Shown: positions 6,855 to 16,133, counted from the stretch's first letter. The stretch is DNA of 64,000 bases from CAVSPO01 sp963730005 (GCA_963730005.1 CAVSPO010000014.1:62001-126000); one strand, 5' to 3'. Notes: generated from the letters alone by a model not told the origin. Numbers and translations: made by a program.

Positions 6855-9800
6855 GCTCGCGAACGACCCGTCCGTTCCTGGTCCATTCGTCCACTTGCGG
6901 GTGGCCTCCGGCTATTCCCTGCAGTACGGCGCCAGTCATCCTTCGGCGCTGGTGGCACGGGCTGTTGAGCTTGGTATGGACACCCTGGCGATCACCGACC
7001 GCGACGGTCTCTACGGTGCGGTGCGATTCGCCAAGGCGTGTCTGCGGCAGGGCGTCGCCCCGGTGGTCGGGGTCGACTTCGCGGTGGCACCAGCATCGGG
7101 CCGGGCCGCGGTGTCGCGTCCCGTCACCGCTGCCCGGGGTGGTGAGTTCCGCGACCACCGGTTGCCGCGCGTCGTCGTGCTGGCCACCGGCCACGGCGGT
7201 TGGGCGGCGCTGTGCCGGTTGGTCACCGCCGTGCACCTGGCCGGCGAACGTGGGGCGCCGATGCTCACCCCCGCATTGCTGGCCGAGCACCGCGGGCCTG
7301 GCGGTGATTCGTTGCTGGTGATGATGGGCAGTGATTCGGCAGTTGGCCGGGCACTGTCCGGCACGCCTGACTCGCGGCGCGCCGAGGCGGAGTTGCGCCG
7401 ATTCACTGACCTGGTGGGCCCAGCCAATGTGGTGATCGCAGTCACCGATCAGCTGGTGGGCGGGGACGGGGTTGATTCCGATCGACAGGCTGCGGCCCTG
7501 CTGAGATTTGCCGACGGGCACGGGCTACGTGCAGTGCTCACCAACAACGTACGGATGGTCGACCGTGCCCAGGCTGCCACCTGCGACGTCCTCGACGCGA
7601 CCCGCCGTCTGGTGCCGTTGGCCGCTCGCAACATTGATCGCCGCAACGCCGAGGGCTGGCTGAAGCCGGGGGATCAGATGGCCGCCATCGCTGACCACCT
7701 CACCGCCATGACCAGCCGCGCCGGGGGCGGATCGCGACTGCTGGCCGACACCCGGTCGGTGGCCGAGGCCTGCCGGCTCGACCCGCACGCTGACATCGGG
7801 CTGGGGCAGGTGCACCTGCCGGAGTTCGAGGTGCTCTCCCCGGGCAGCGCCCAAACCCCGGCACAGGTGCTGCGACAACGCTGCGAGGCGGGCATCGCGT
7901 CCCGTTACGGTGCTCCCACCGAGCAGGTCACCGCTCGTCTGGATGAGGAACTGGCAACCATCGCCGAGCTCGGCTACGAGCCCTACTTCCTGACCGTGGC
8001 CGACGTCGTCGGCCTTGTTCGCGGGCTGGGCGTGCGTTGCGCCGCCCGCGGGTCGGGTGCCGGCAGTCTGGTCAATTACCTGCTCGGCATCTCGGGGGTC
8101 GACCCACTGGCCTACGGCCTGATCATGGAACGGTTCCTGTCGCCACTGCGCCAGGCGCTGCCCGACATCGACCTCGATGTGGAGTCCGCCCGGCGTACCG
8201 AGATCTATCAGAAGATCCTGGAGACCTTTGGTGGCCAGCGGGTGGCCTGTGTCGCAATGATCGAGACCTATCGGGTGCGGCACGCAGTGCGCGACGTCGG
8301 GGCGGCGCTCAGCCTGCCGCCCGTCGAGGTGGATGCCATCGCCAAGGCCTTCCCCCACATTCGGGCTCGCGATGCCCGGGCCGCGCTGCGTGACCTGCCC
8401 GAGCTGCGCGCCGCCGGGTTGGGCGCCGAACGGCTGGCCACCCTGTTCGAGCTGGTCGAGTCGCTGGACGGGCTGCCCCGCCACCTTGCCCTGCACCCTT
8501 GCGGTGTCCTGCTGTCAGATGCGGGCCTGGGCGATCGCACCCCGCTGCAGGCCAGCTTCGGCGGGTTCCCGATGAGCCAGTTCGACAAGGACGACGTGGA
8601 AGACCTGGGCTTCCTGAAGCTCGACGTGCTCGGCATCCGGATGCAGTCCGCCTTGGCGCACGCTCTGGGCGAGATCGAGCGCACCGAGGGCCGGGCTCCC
8701 GACATCGACGCGTTGGCACCCTTCGACGACCCGGGCACCTGGGACCTCATCCAGCACGCCCAGACGCTCGGCTGCTTCCAGATCGAGTCACCCGGCCAGC
8801 GCGAACTGGTCGGCAAGTTCGGGTTGGACAATTTCGACGATTTGATCGTCGACATCTCGCTGTTTCGGCCCGGGCCGGTGAAGTCCAACATGGTGGTGCC
8901 GTTCCTCAACGCCCGGCAGGGCTGGGACGAACCCCACTACCTGCATCCCAGCCTTGAACCGGCGCTGGCCGAGACCGGCGGGGTGGTGGTCTTCCACGAG
9001 CAGGTCATCCGGATGATCGCTGTCGTGACCGGTTGCAGCCTCGCCCAGGGCGACGAGGTGCGCCGGACGCTCGGCGATGCGGAGGGCCAACAGCAGGCCC
9101 GTGCCTGGTTCGTGCCCCGGGCCCGGCTGCGCGGCTACGATCGCGCCACCATCGAGAAGATCTGGGCAGTGCTGTGCTCGTTCGCTTCCTTCGGTTTCTG
9201 CAAGGCGCACGCCGCCGCGTTCGCGCTGCCCACCTATCAGTCGGCCTGGCTGAAGAGGCACTACCCGGCCCACTTCCTGGCCGGTCTGCTCGTCCACGAC
9301 CCCGGCATGTATCCCAAACGGTTGATCATCGAGGAGGCCCGCCGGATGCACATCGCCATTCTGGGCCTGGACGTGAACGCCTCGGCTGCGGGCTATCGGG
9401 TGGAGCAGTTGCCCGCCCGGTACCCAACCGGGGCGGGCCAGGGCCGAGTTCCTGCCGGGCTGCCCGACGGCTCGGCGTGGGGCATCAGATTGGCGCTCTC
9501 CCAGGTGCAGGGGATCAGCGCCGACGACGTGCAGCGGATCGAGGCGGGGCAGCCCTACCAGTCGCTCAGCGACTTCTGCGCTCGCGCCCGGGTGGATTTC
9601 CCGGTGGCCGAGAACCTGGTGCTGACGGGCGGCTTCGACCGGCTGTACGGCATGCACGGCGAGCAGCGGGTGCAACGGCCGGGTCAGGTGACTCGCCGTG
9701 ACCTGTTGCTGGCGCTGGCTGACCTGAAGCGGGTGGCGATGGCGGAGGCGCGGGTGGCCAGCCGGGCCCGGGGGCTGCGGCAACGCAGGTCGTCGTTGGC

Positions 9801-10827
9801 GCCAGCCAGCGACGACCCGGCAGATCTGGCCCGTCGCCAGGCTGTCGGCGAGGTGATCCCGGCGCGGGCCAGGGAGCGTTTCACCGGCGTCCAGCTGGCC
9901 CTCGACTTCGCCGATCCTGCAGAGCCGTCCGTGGCCGGCGTCAATCCATGGAGTTCCGAGTGGGGCGACGCCGACCCGTGGGGTGACGAGTCACTCGATG
10001 CCCTCCCGACGTCCGACCGGTCGTGCCCGGCGCCGGACGGCCACCAGTTGCCGATGCCCGCCGATGTGGTGGCGTCCGGGCTGCCCGAGATGGATCGGTC
10101 GGAACGGCTGGCGGCCGAGCTCGACATCCTGGGCCTGGACGCCAGCGAGCACGTCATCGAGAGCTACCGCGAGTTCCTGGTGGACTTGGGCACCACCTGG
10201 TCGACCGAGCTGTTGGGGCGCCGCAACCGCTCCGAGCTGCTGGTGGCCGGCGTCAAGGTCGCCACCCAGACTCCGCCGGTGCGGTCAGGCCGGCGAGTCA
10301 TCTTCCTCACCGTCGACGACTCCACCGGCCCGGTCGATGCCACCTTCTTCGAGGACGTCCAAGGGCCCTATGCGGCCACCGTGTTCTCGTCCTGGCTGCT
10401 GATGGTGCGAGGCGTGGTGCGTCGCACCGGCCCGCGCGGGATTTCGCTGCGAGCCACCGGCGCCTGGGACCTGCAGACCCTGCACCAGCTGTGGGTCCAG
10501 GCCCTGGACGCCGGTGCGGGCCACGAGCAGGCTGTCGCCGCTGTCCGTGCCGTGATCGACGCGGATCCGGTTGACTTCTTCGCAATGGTGGGAGAGCGTC
10601 TCGACCAGCCTGTCCCTACCGATGGGTCTGCGCGGGAGCCCCAACCAGACGCCAAACCCGATGCCCAGCAGCACGGACGCGGTGGCGGCATGGGGCGGCG
10701 CCGAGTGCTGGTGCATCCCAGCGGCTTCCTGCAGTCGCCCTACGCTGACGTCCAGCCAGCAGGCACCCCGGCCAGCCAGCCACCGCGCAAGTTGTGGCAC
10801 TCCAGTCCCGGCAGTTCGGGACGGTGA
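6847..10827 (+). CDS. dnaE2: error-prone DNA polymerase III alpha subunit DnaE2
   Basis: 1326-residue C-family polymerase for SOS mutagenesis and lesion bypass. Start ATG 6847 (MVELANDPSV), inside the end of the HEPN gene; longer in-frame starts are shadows. The N-terminal PHP domain begins FVHLRVASGYSL; where active PHP domains carry HxH this has Arg18-Val-Ala20, so its metal site is degenerate. The palm has PDIDLDVES with catalytic Asp442 and Asp444. FQIESPGQR, FGFCKAHAAAFAL and a C-terminal OB-fold (VKVATQTPPVRSGRRVIFLTVDD) follow, and the end KLWHSSPGSSG is typical of actinobacterial DnaE2. QLALDF at 1016-1021 resembles a beta-clamp motif. It is longer than mycobacterial DnaE2 mainly through a linker near residues 975-1100. 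Confidence 0.93.
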   Translation: MVELANDPSVPGPFVHLRVASGYSLQYGASHPSALVARAVELGMDTLAITDRDGLYGAVRFAKACLRQGVAPVVGVDFAVAPASGRAAVSRPVTAARGGEFRDHRLPRVVVLATGHGGWAALCRLVTAVHLAGERGAPMLTPALLAEHRGPGGDSLLVMMGSDSAVGRALSGTPDSRRAEAELRRFTDLVGPANVVIAVTDQLVGGDGVDSDRQAAALLRFADGHGLRAVLTNNVRMVDRAQAATCDVLDATRRLVPLAARNIDRRNAEGWLKPGDQMAAIADHLTAMTSRAGGGSRLLADTRSVAEACRLDPHADIGLGQVHLPEFEVLSPGSAQTPAQVLRQRCEAGIASRYGAPTEQVTARLDEELATIAELGYEPYFLTVADVVGLVRGLGVRCAARGSGAGSLVNYLLGISGVDPLAYGLIMERFLSPLRQALPDIDLDVESARRTEIYQKILETFGGQRVACVAMIETYRVRHAVRDVGAALSLPPVEVDAIAKAFPHIRARDARAALRDLPELRAAGLGAERLATLFELVESLDGLPRHLALHPCGVLLSDAGLGDRTPLQASFGGFPMSQFDKDDVEDLGFLKLDVLGIRMQSALAHALGEIERTEGRAPDIDALAPFDDPGTWDLIQHAQTLGCFQIESPGQRELVGKFGLDNFDDLIVDISLFRPGPVKSNMVVPFLNARQGWDEPHYLHPSLEPALAETGGVVVFHEQVIRMIAVVTGCSLAQGDEVRRTLGDAEGQQQARAWFVPRARLRGYDRATIEKIWAVLCSFASFGFCKAHAAAFALPTYQSAWLKRHYPAHFLAGLLVHDPGMYPKRLIIEEARRMHIAILGLDVNASAAGYRVEQLPARYPTGAGQGRVPAGLPDGSAWGIRLALSQVQGISADDVQRIEAGQPYQSLSDFCARARVDFPVAENLVLTGGFDRLYGMHGEQRVQRPGQVTRRDLLLALADLKRVAMAEARVASRARGLRQRRSSLAPASDDPADLARRQAVGEVIPARARERFTGVQLALDFADPAEPSVAGVNPWSSEWGDADPWGDESLDALPTSDRSCPAPDGHQLPMPADVVASGLPEMDRSERLAAELDILGLDASEHVIESYREFLVDLGTTWSTELLGRRNRSELLVAGVKVATQTPPVRSGRRVIFLTVDDSTGPVDATFFEDVQGPYAATVFSSWLLMVRGVVRRTGPRGISLRATGAWDLQTLHQLWVQALDAGAGHEQAVAAVRAVIDADPVDFFAMVGERLDQPVPTDGSAREPQPDAKPDAQQHGRGGGMGRRRVLVHPSGFLQSPYADVQPAGTPASQPPRKLWHSSPGSSGR

Positions 10828-10832
10828 GCGCC

Positions 10833-12041
10833 ATGGCCAGTCACCTGTCGCAGCCGGCCCCGTCGCCGCCCCGCGAGCCCTTCATCATGCACGTCGACAT
10901 GGACGCCTTCTACGCCTCTGTCGAGATGGCCCATCGCCCCGACTGGCGTGAGGTGCCGATGTATGTCGGAGGTGCTGAGCGTGGCGTGGTGTTGTCGGCC
11001 AACTACCCGGCCCGCAAGTTCGGTATCGAGGGGGGCATGCCGGCGACCAGAGCCAGACGGCTCTGTCCCCACGCCGTCGCGGTCGCCCCCGATTTCGACC
11101 GCTACGCCCGGGTGTCGGCCGGGGTGTTCGCCATCTTCGACTCGATCGCGGCGGTGGTCGAACAGGCCTCCATCGACGAGGCTTTCCTCGACATCACCGG
11201 CGCCCAGCTGCGGCTGGGGCCACCTCGGGTGATCGGTGAACTGGTGCGCGCCAAGGTCGCCGATGAGCAGCGTATTCCCTGTTCTGTCGGCATCGGGCCC
11301 ACCAAATTCATTGCCAAGATGGCCTCCGCGGCTGCCAAGCCAGACGGGCTGTTGCAAGTGCTTCCCGACCAGGTGGTCAGCTTCCTGCACCCCTTGCCGG
11401 TGGAACGTTTGTGGGGAGTGGGTCCGGCCACCGCCACCAAGCTGCACCGGCTCGGGCTGACAACGGTCGCCGATCTGGCCCACACGTCCAAGCCCACCCT
11501 GCAACGAGCCTTCGGCACCAGCCAGGGTGCGCTGTTGTTCGATCTGGCCTGGGGTCGCGACAGCCGCCGTGTCGTGGCGGCCGAGCCTGACCACAGCATC
11601 GGTTCACAGACCACCTTCAGCCGTGACATCGACGACCCGCAGCAGATCCACACCGAGCTGTTGCGGATGGCCGCACGCACGGCGGCACGGATGCGGGCCG
11701 CCGGAGTGTGCGGTCGCACCGTGACGATCTCGGTGCGGTTCTCCGATTTCACCACCATCACGCGCTCCGGTTCCCTGCCGGGGCCCACCGACGTGACCGA
11801 CGAAATCCACGCACAGGCCAGCAAGCTCTTCGACGGTCTGCACCTGCAGCGCGCCCGGGTCCGGTTGGTCGCGGTGCGGGTCGAGCACCTGGTCGAGACT
11901 GACCGTGCCTACCAGCAGCCCGCCCTGGACACCCCCGACCGCGGCATGCGGCAGGCCGAGCTGGCGGCTGACCGGGCGATTCGCCGGTTCGGCCCGAAAG
12001 CCGTCCAGAGAGCCAGTCTCACCGGACCTCGGGTAGGCTGA
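10833..12041 (+). CDS. dinB: DNA polymerase IV (Y family, DinB)
   Basis: 402-residue translesion polymerase. Catalytic motifs are intact: HVDMDAFYASVE (Asp22, Asp24) and SIDEAFLD (Asp115, Glu116). VGIGPTKFIAKMAS, the thumb helix-hairpin-helix (RLWGVGPATATKLHRLGL) and a little-finger domain ending near RFGPKAVQRASL follow. I cannot see a C-terminal QxxLF clamp-binding peptide. Start ATG 10833 has GGTGAG upstream; GTG 10824, which overlaps the dnaE2 stop as GTGA, is an equally possible start. It lies downstream of dnaE2 in the LexA cassette where other actinobacteria carry imuB, but its intact active site makes it a real Pol IV rather than ImuB. Confidence 0.92.
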   Translation: MASHLSQPAPSPPREPFIMHVDMDAFYASVEMAHRPDWREVPMYVGGAERGVVLSANYPARKFGIEGGMPATRARRLCPHAVAVAPDFDRYARVSAGVFAIFDSIAAVVEQASIDEAFLDITGAQLRLGPPRVIGELVRAKVADEQRIPCSVGIGPTKFIAKMASAAAKPDGLLQVLPDQVVSFLHPLPVERLWGVGPATATKLHRLGLTTVADLAHTSKPTLQRAFGTSQGALLFDLAWGRDSRRVVAAEPDHSIGSQTTFSRDIDDPQQIHTELLRMAARTAARMRAAGVCGRTVTISVRFSDFTTITRSGSLPGPTDVTDEIHAQASKLFDGLHLQRARVRLVAVRVEHLVETDRAYQQPALDTPDRGMRQAELAADRAIRRFGPKAVQRASLTGPRVG

Positions 12042-12173
12042 TCACCGCAGGCGAAACGGAGCGCGTCAAATGCTCTCCGCCCCACTGCCGGTTGCCTTCC
12101 CCCACGACGTAGGCTTGAGGGCAGACGGGACGGGGTCGGGTGTCGTCCCACAGCCGCGACGAGGAGGGTGGCG

Positions 12174-12542
12174 ATGGCACTGTCGGAGGAGGAGCAGCGG
12201 CTCCTCGACCAGTTGGAAGCATCGCTGAGGGCTGATGACCCCAAGTTGGCTCAGCGGCTCGCGTCACCGGCGCCGCGCATCGTGCATCAGCGGCGGGCCA
12301 CCTTGGCCGGCTTGGGCTTCGTCGTCGGCGTCGTGCTGCTGCTGATCGGCATCAGGTCCCTGTGGGTGGTCAGTGTCATCGGCTTCGTCGCGATGCTTGC
12401 CGCCACTGTGGTCGCACTCAGTTCATGGCAACGCGCCACGGGTCCGTCTGGTTCGTCGTCGCGCACCAAGCCGCAGAGCGACCCTCCTTTCCTTGGCAAG
12501 ATGGAGGACCGCTGGCGTCGCCGCCAGCAGGGCGGTATCTGA
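12174..12542 (+). CDS. DUF3040 family membrane protein
   Basis: 122 residues. Start ATG 12174 with ribosome binding site GAGGAGGG 5 nt upstream. The N-terminus ALSEEEQRLLDQLEASLRADDPKLAQRL is the DUF3040 signature. Two membrane segments follow (about residues 44-60 and 63-82), then a basic, polar tail (MEDRWRRRQQGGI). Short membrane proteins of this family are frequent near mraZ in actinobacteria; function unknown. The last codons and stop lie in a 23-bp direct repeat that recurs 28 bp downstream. It converges with the transglutaminase gene. Confidence 0.83.
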   Translation: MALSEEEQRLLDQLEASLRADDPKLAQRLASPAPRIVHQRRATLAGLGFVVGVVLLLIGIRSLWVVSVIGFVAMLAATVVALSSWQRATGPSGSSSRTKPQSDPPFLGKMEDRWRRRQQGGI

Positions 12543-12571
12543 TAAGCCCCGCCAGCAGGGCGGTATCTGAT
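12521..12571. repeat. 23-bp direct repeat at the 3' end of the DUF3040 gene
   Basis: CCGCCAGCAGGGCGGTATCT plus GAT occurs at 12521-12543 and again, unchanged, at 12549-12571 (period 28 bp). The first copy contains the last codons and stop of the DUF3040 gene. It looks like a recent slippage or recombination duplication. Confidence 0.85.
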
Positions 12572-12607
12572 CAGCCAGCCTGATCCCACCGGCCGGAGTC
12601 CGCTGCG

Positions 12608-14890
12608 TCAGGCTTCATGTTTGCCGGTGCGCCGCCGCGCACGCGATTGATAGCCGGTGCGCCGCCGCGCACGCGATTGGTAGCCGGTGCGCTGCCGCGG
12701 ATGGGGTTGCGAGAACAGTGAGGCCGGCCAGACCACGGCTGCCAACCGAGCGTGCCAAGGGGCCTGGGCCATCAGCCCGGAGCGCACAGCACGGGTGTCT
12801 TCCGCAACGCTGCGCGGGTCGGGCTCCCAACTGGCGTAGCGGGCCTGCTCCACCAGGATTGCCACCCGCTGCAGGGCTGAGACTGACGCCGGACTCACCT
12901 GCCGTTCCAGAGCATTTGCTTGCACTCGCACTGAACCCTGGGGCCAGTCAAGGTGCAGGTCCAGGGCGGTGTCGCGAATCTCCCACCAGGCCGCGTCGGC
13001 GCGGTGCCGGGCGCTTGCTGCGGCTGTGCCGCCAAGCACTCGCATACGTCGATGGCGTCGCCAGGTTCGCAGACCCAGCGGCGTGGAGATCAATGCCAGC
13101 AGGAGGGCCAGCAGCAGTACCGGCGCTCTGAGTGCCCGTCCCAGCATGTCAGCGGCGTCCGGTGGCGGACCGGGAGTCGGCGTGTAGTCGACGTTTGCGG
13201 ACTCCACGGCGAGTGGCGGCTCCGCGTTCTGCGTCTGGGAGGAGGCGCCAGGGGTGGGTTGTGGTTCGCCAGTCTGGGAGGGGCTGGGGTTGCCCACCGT
13301 GGGTTCGAAACGCACCCAGCCCAGGTCGCCGAAGAACAGCTCCGGCCAGGCGTGCATGTCATGGGCCCGCACCACCCAGGTGTCGCCATCGCGTTCACCA
13401 GGAAGGAAGCCGATCGCGACCCTGGAAGGGATCCCCAGAGCTCGTGCCATCACCGCCATCGCGGAAGCGAAGTGCACGCAGTATCCGCGGTTGTCGCGGG
13501 TCAGGAACAGCTCCAGTGTCTGGTAGTCCTGACCTCCGGGGGCCCGCAAGTCATAGCTGAAACGCTGCGGGTCGGACAGGTAGTTCTCCAACGCCACCGC
13601 CTTCTCGCCGTCGGTGGTTGCGGTTGCCGTGATTGCCCTTGCCAACGCAACGATCGACGCGGGGGCCGCCTCCGGCGGCGCGATGGCGTTCGGGTCGTCT
13701 GCAGGGACGCCTGCCATGGCGGCCCCGAGTTCATCCGCGTTGGGCGCAACGTCGGCGCTCTGCACGGAATAGGTGAGCCCCTTGATGCCGGTGGAACCGG
13801 GCACCGTGTTGTAGATCATCAGCGACACCGGATCGTAGCCCCAGCGACCCTCCGCCCGGAAGCGACGAGGGGCCCAGGGGGCTGCCAGGTAGGGGGAGTC
13901 GAAGTCACGCACCGCAACGGTGGTGCTCACATCCGCCCGAACATCACCCAGCCCCGGCACGTCGCTCGGCTGCCCGTGGATCAGCCGCACCCCTTCGGGC
14001 TGCCAGTTGCCTGCCTGGAGCACGGGCAGCGACGTCAGGCGCAGGTGGACACCCGCTGGGGCGGTGGTCGTGTACGTCAGCAGCTCCGGGTTGTCCGGGC
14101 GCGCCAGATTCTGTGCCAGATCGATCTTGGGGTCACGCAGCTGCAGCGGTGCACCCTGCTCGCCATTGCCCAGTTGCCAGGGCGAACTCGTCCAGGTGGG
14201 CAGCATCGAGCCGACTGCCAGCGCGGCAGCCAGCGCCGCCACACCGACGGCCATGCTGACTCCGAATCGCTGGCCGACACCGAGGGCCCGGGAGCTCCTG
14301 GTACCAGTGGGTGCGGCCACACCGCGGCTCCATGCGCGGGACTGGCCCCAGGCGCCCAGCCCCAGCAGGAGCAGCCAGCCGAAACCACCGAAGAGGAACC
14401 ACGCCCACTGCCGGCCGTCGTCAAGCAGTGCGGCGGGGGTGAGGTAGGCGAGCAGCAAGGGCAGCCCTGCCGCCACCGGTGACCACGCGGTGACGAAGAG
14501 GACATCAGTCAGGACGGTGAGGACGGCGGCGACCAGCACCAGCACGAACATCGACCAGTCGTCGGGGGGCAGCGGTGCTGAACCAGTCCGGATCAACGCG
14601 CTCAGTTGGCTGATCCAGCGGGTCAGCCCCGACGCTCCACCCAACATCGCGGCACCCACCACGGCGCCGCCAAGAACGACGCCGGCCTGCAGAGCGTTGG
14701 TGATCCCGTTGCCGATTCGTCGCCAGCGCAGCCCCATGGCCAGACCACAGAGCAGGGCCACCGCGGTCAGCATCATCGGCAGCGCCCGCTGATCCGAGGT
14801 CAGTTGGGCGATCGGCACGCTGGCCGTCACCATGGCGATCAGTACGCCGAAGGTGGCGGCGATGTCGCGGGGCAGGGAGGTGCTGTTCAT
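12608..14890 (-). CDS. transglutaminase-like membrane protein (TgpA type)
   Basis: 760 residues. Several N-terminal membrane helices (about residues 10-235), a periplasm-side or extracytoplasmic region, a transglutaminase core, one further membrane helix near residue 595, and a cytosolic tail. The catalytic triad is visible as Cys471 (RGYCVHFASAM), His513 (HDMHAWPE) and Asp522 (FFGDLGWVRFEP). The family catalyses cysteine-based acyl transfer or peptide cleavage; substrates are unknown. Start ATG 14890 overlaps the DUF58 stop by 4 nt. The last 30 residues contain a tandem decapeptide (TGYQSRARRR) encoded by 30-bp DNA repeats. Last gene of the MoxR-DUF58-transglutaminase operon. Confidence 0.88.
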   Translation of the reverse strand: MNSTSLPRDIAATFGVLIAMVTASVPIAQLTSDQRALPMMLTAVALLCGLAMGLRWRRIGNGITNALQAGVVLGGAVVGAAMLGGASGLTRWISQLSALIRTGSAPLPPDDWSMFVLVLVAAVLTVLTDVLFVTAWSPVAAGLPLLLAYLTPAALLDDGRQWAWFLFGGFGWLLLLGLGAWGQSRAWSRGVAAPTGTRSSRALGVGQRFGVSMAVGVAALAAALAVGSMLPTWTSSPWQLGNGEQGAPLQLRDPKIDLAQNLARPDNPELLTYTTTAPAGVHLRLTSLPVLQAGNWQPEGVRLIHGQPSDVPGLGDVRADVSTTVAVRDFDSPYLAAPWAPRRFRAEGRWGYDPVSLMIYNTVPGSTGIKGLTYSVQSADVAPNADELGAAMAGVPADDPNAIAPPEAAPASIVALARAITATATTDGEKAVALENYLSDPQRFSYDLRAPGGQDYQTLELFLTRDNRGYCVHFASAMAVMARALGIPSRVAIGFLPGERDGDTWVVRAHDMHAWPELFFGDLGWVRFEPTVGNPSPSQTGEPQPTPGASSQTQNAEPPLAVESANVDYTPTPGPPPDAADMLGRALRAPVLLLALLLALISTPLGLRTWRRHRRMRVLGGTAAASARHRADAAWWEIRDTALDLHLDWPQGSVRVQANALERQVSPASVSALQRVAILVEQARYASWEPDPRSVAEDTRAVRSGLMAQAPWHARLAAVVWPASLFSQPHPRQRTGYQSRARRRTGYQSRARRRTGKHEA
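12623..12712. repeat. 30-bp tandem repeat encoding the C-terminus of the transglutaminase protein
   Basis: Three units of 30 bp (12623-12652, 12653-12682, 12683-12712). The first two are nearly identical, beginning GCCGGTGCGCCGCCGCGCAC; the third is diverged. They encode an Arg-rich decapeptide repeat and preserve the frame. Confidence 0.85.
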
Positions 14891-16131
14891 CGGCGGGCTC
14901 CAGCCAGGGCGCGCAAGGACTCCCAGACCGCGGGCAGCGAGTCGGCTGCCTCAACGACGACCACTCTCCATTGATCGGCGGTCAATGCTGCCGCCATCGC
15001 TGCGACTCCAGGGTCGTGCTGGCCGGGGTCAGCGAACGTGGGTGCATCGAGCAGGACCGCAATCCCCGTGCCGCGGGTGCCGCGAGCCCTGCTGAGGGCC
15101 AGCAGGTCACCTCCGCCCAAGGTTCCGATGATGGCGATCAGCAGGTCGTCGTTGCCCACCTCGTCCCTGCTTCGGCCGGGGGTCGGCAGGGCTGGTGTGT
15201 CGGTGGTGACTTCGTCGGTGAGCAGTTCGACAGCCTGCCAGGCCATCGCCTCCCGATCGACTTGCGGTAGCAGGTCGATCGGGCCGTTCGCATCCTCGAT
15301 CCGGAGTCGGAAGCCTTGGTCCAGCAAGTGCAGCGCGATGGAAGTGACCGCGGACACGGCCCATTCGAAGGAGCTGTGTTGCCAGTGGCCGGCATGAGCG
15401 CAGCTGCGGGAATCGAGGAACAGCAGGGCGTCCGGTTCGTCGGTGGGCTCCTGCTGACGCACCATCAGACGTCCTCGGTGAGCGGAGGACTTCCAGCTGA
15501 TTCGGCGGACGTCGTCGCCGCGCTCGTAATCTCGCACCAGCAGGTCGTCCGCTCCCAGCAGCCGCGAGTTGCGGTTGCTGACCTCGGGGGAGTATCCACT
15601 GGCACCCGCAGGGGTGGACACGAGCTCGAACAGCTGCGGTGTGACCGTGATGGGGTCGGTGCGGTCGAGCAGGTGGTCGCGTGCGGCCAGCCCGAAGGGA
15701 TCGACCCGGCGGACGCGCAGCGGGCCGATCTGGAAATGGCCGCGTTGGCGCGCCGGCAATTGGTAATCCACCGCCACCGTCTCGCCTGGCTGCTCGCCGG
15801 CCATCGTGAAGCGGGGATGTGAGCCCATCGACGGCGGCACGGCCTCCTCGCACAACATCTCCCCGAATCGATGGCCGGCGGGTCGTTGGAGAGCCAGCAG
15901 CACGTCAAGGGTGGAGCCGACCTGCACCCTCTCGGAAGGCAGCACCCGATCGCAGCGAAAGCCGCCGAGTGGCCTGGCAACCAACGCCAACGCCAGCAGT
16001 GGCAGCACCGCCAACAGGGCGGCGACGACCGCCAGTTGCCGCAGGTTGAAGACGACCACCAGAACGCAGCCCAGTGCACCGGTCACCAGGAACAGTCGTC
16101 CCCGGGTGGTCAGCAGCCGCCAGGGGTTCAC
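14887..16131 (-). CDS. DUF58 domain protein
   Basis: 414 residues. Two adjacent membrane segments at the N-terminus (about residues 12-50, LFLVTGALGCVLVVVFNL and VVAALLAVLPLLALALV) precede a beta-rich region and the DUF58 / von Willebrand A-like domain (DLLVRDYERGDDVRRISWKS, then DALLFLDSRS). DUF58 proteins partner with MoxR ATPases, probably in folding or assembling envelope complexes. Start GTG 16131 lies 2 bp after the moxR stop, and the stop overlaps the transglutaminase start (ATGA), consistent with one transcript. Confidence 0.87.
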   Translation of the reverse strand: MNPWRLLTTRGRLFLVTGALGCVLVVVFNLRQLAVVAALLAVLPLLALALVARPLGGFRCDRVLPSERVQVGSTLDVLLALQRPAGHRFGEMLCEEAVPPSMGSHPRFTMAGEQPGETVAVDYQLPARQRGHFQIGPLRVRRVDPFGLAARDHLLDRTDPITVTPQLFELVSTPAGASGYSPEVSNRNSRLLGADDLLVRDYERGDDVRRISWKSSAHRGRLMVRQQEPTDEPDALLFLDSRSCAHAGHWQHSSFEWAVSAVTSIALHLLDQGFRLRIEDANGPIDLLPQVDREAMAWQAVELLTDEVTTDTPALPTPGRSRDEVGNDDLLIAIIGTLGGGDLLALSRARGTRGTGIAVLLDAPTFADPGQHDPGVAAMAAALTADQWRVVVVEAADSLPAVWESLRALAGARR

Positions 16132-16133
16132 TG

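Noticed and set aside
10833..12041. ImuB annotation for the Y-family gene downstream of dnaE2
   Set aside because: ImuB lacks catalytic acidic residues; here Asp22, Asp24, Asp115 and Glu116 are all present, so it is Pol IV.
12953..14482. 509-codon plus-strand frame
   Set aside because: Antisense to the transglutaminase gene, whose catalytic Cys, His and Asp are in frame on the minus strand.
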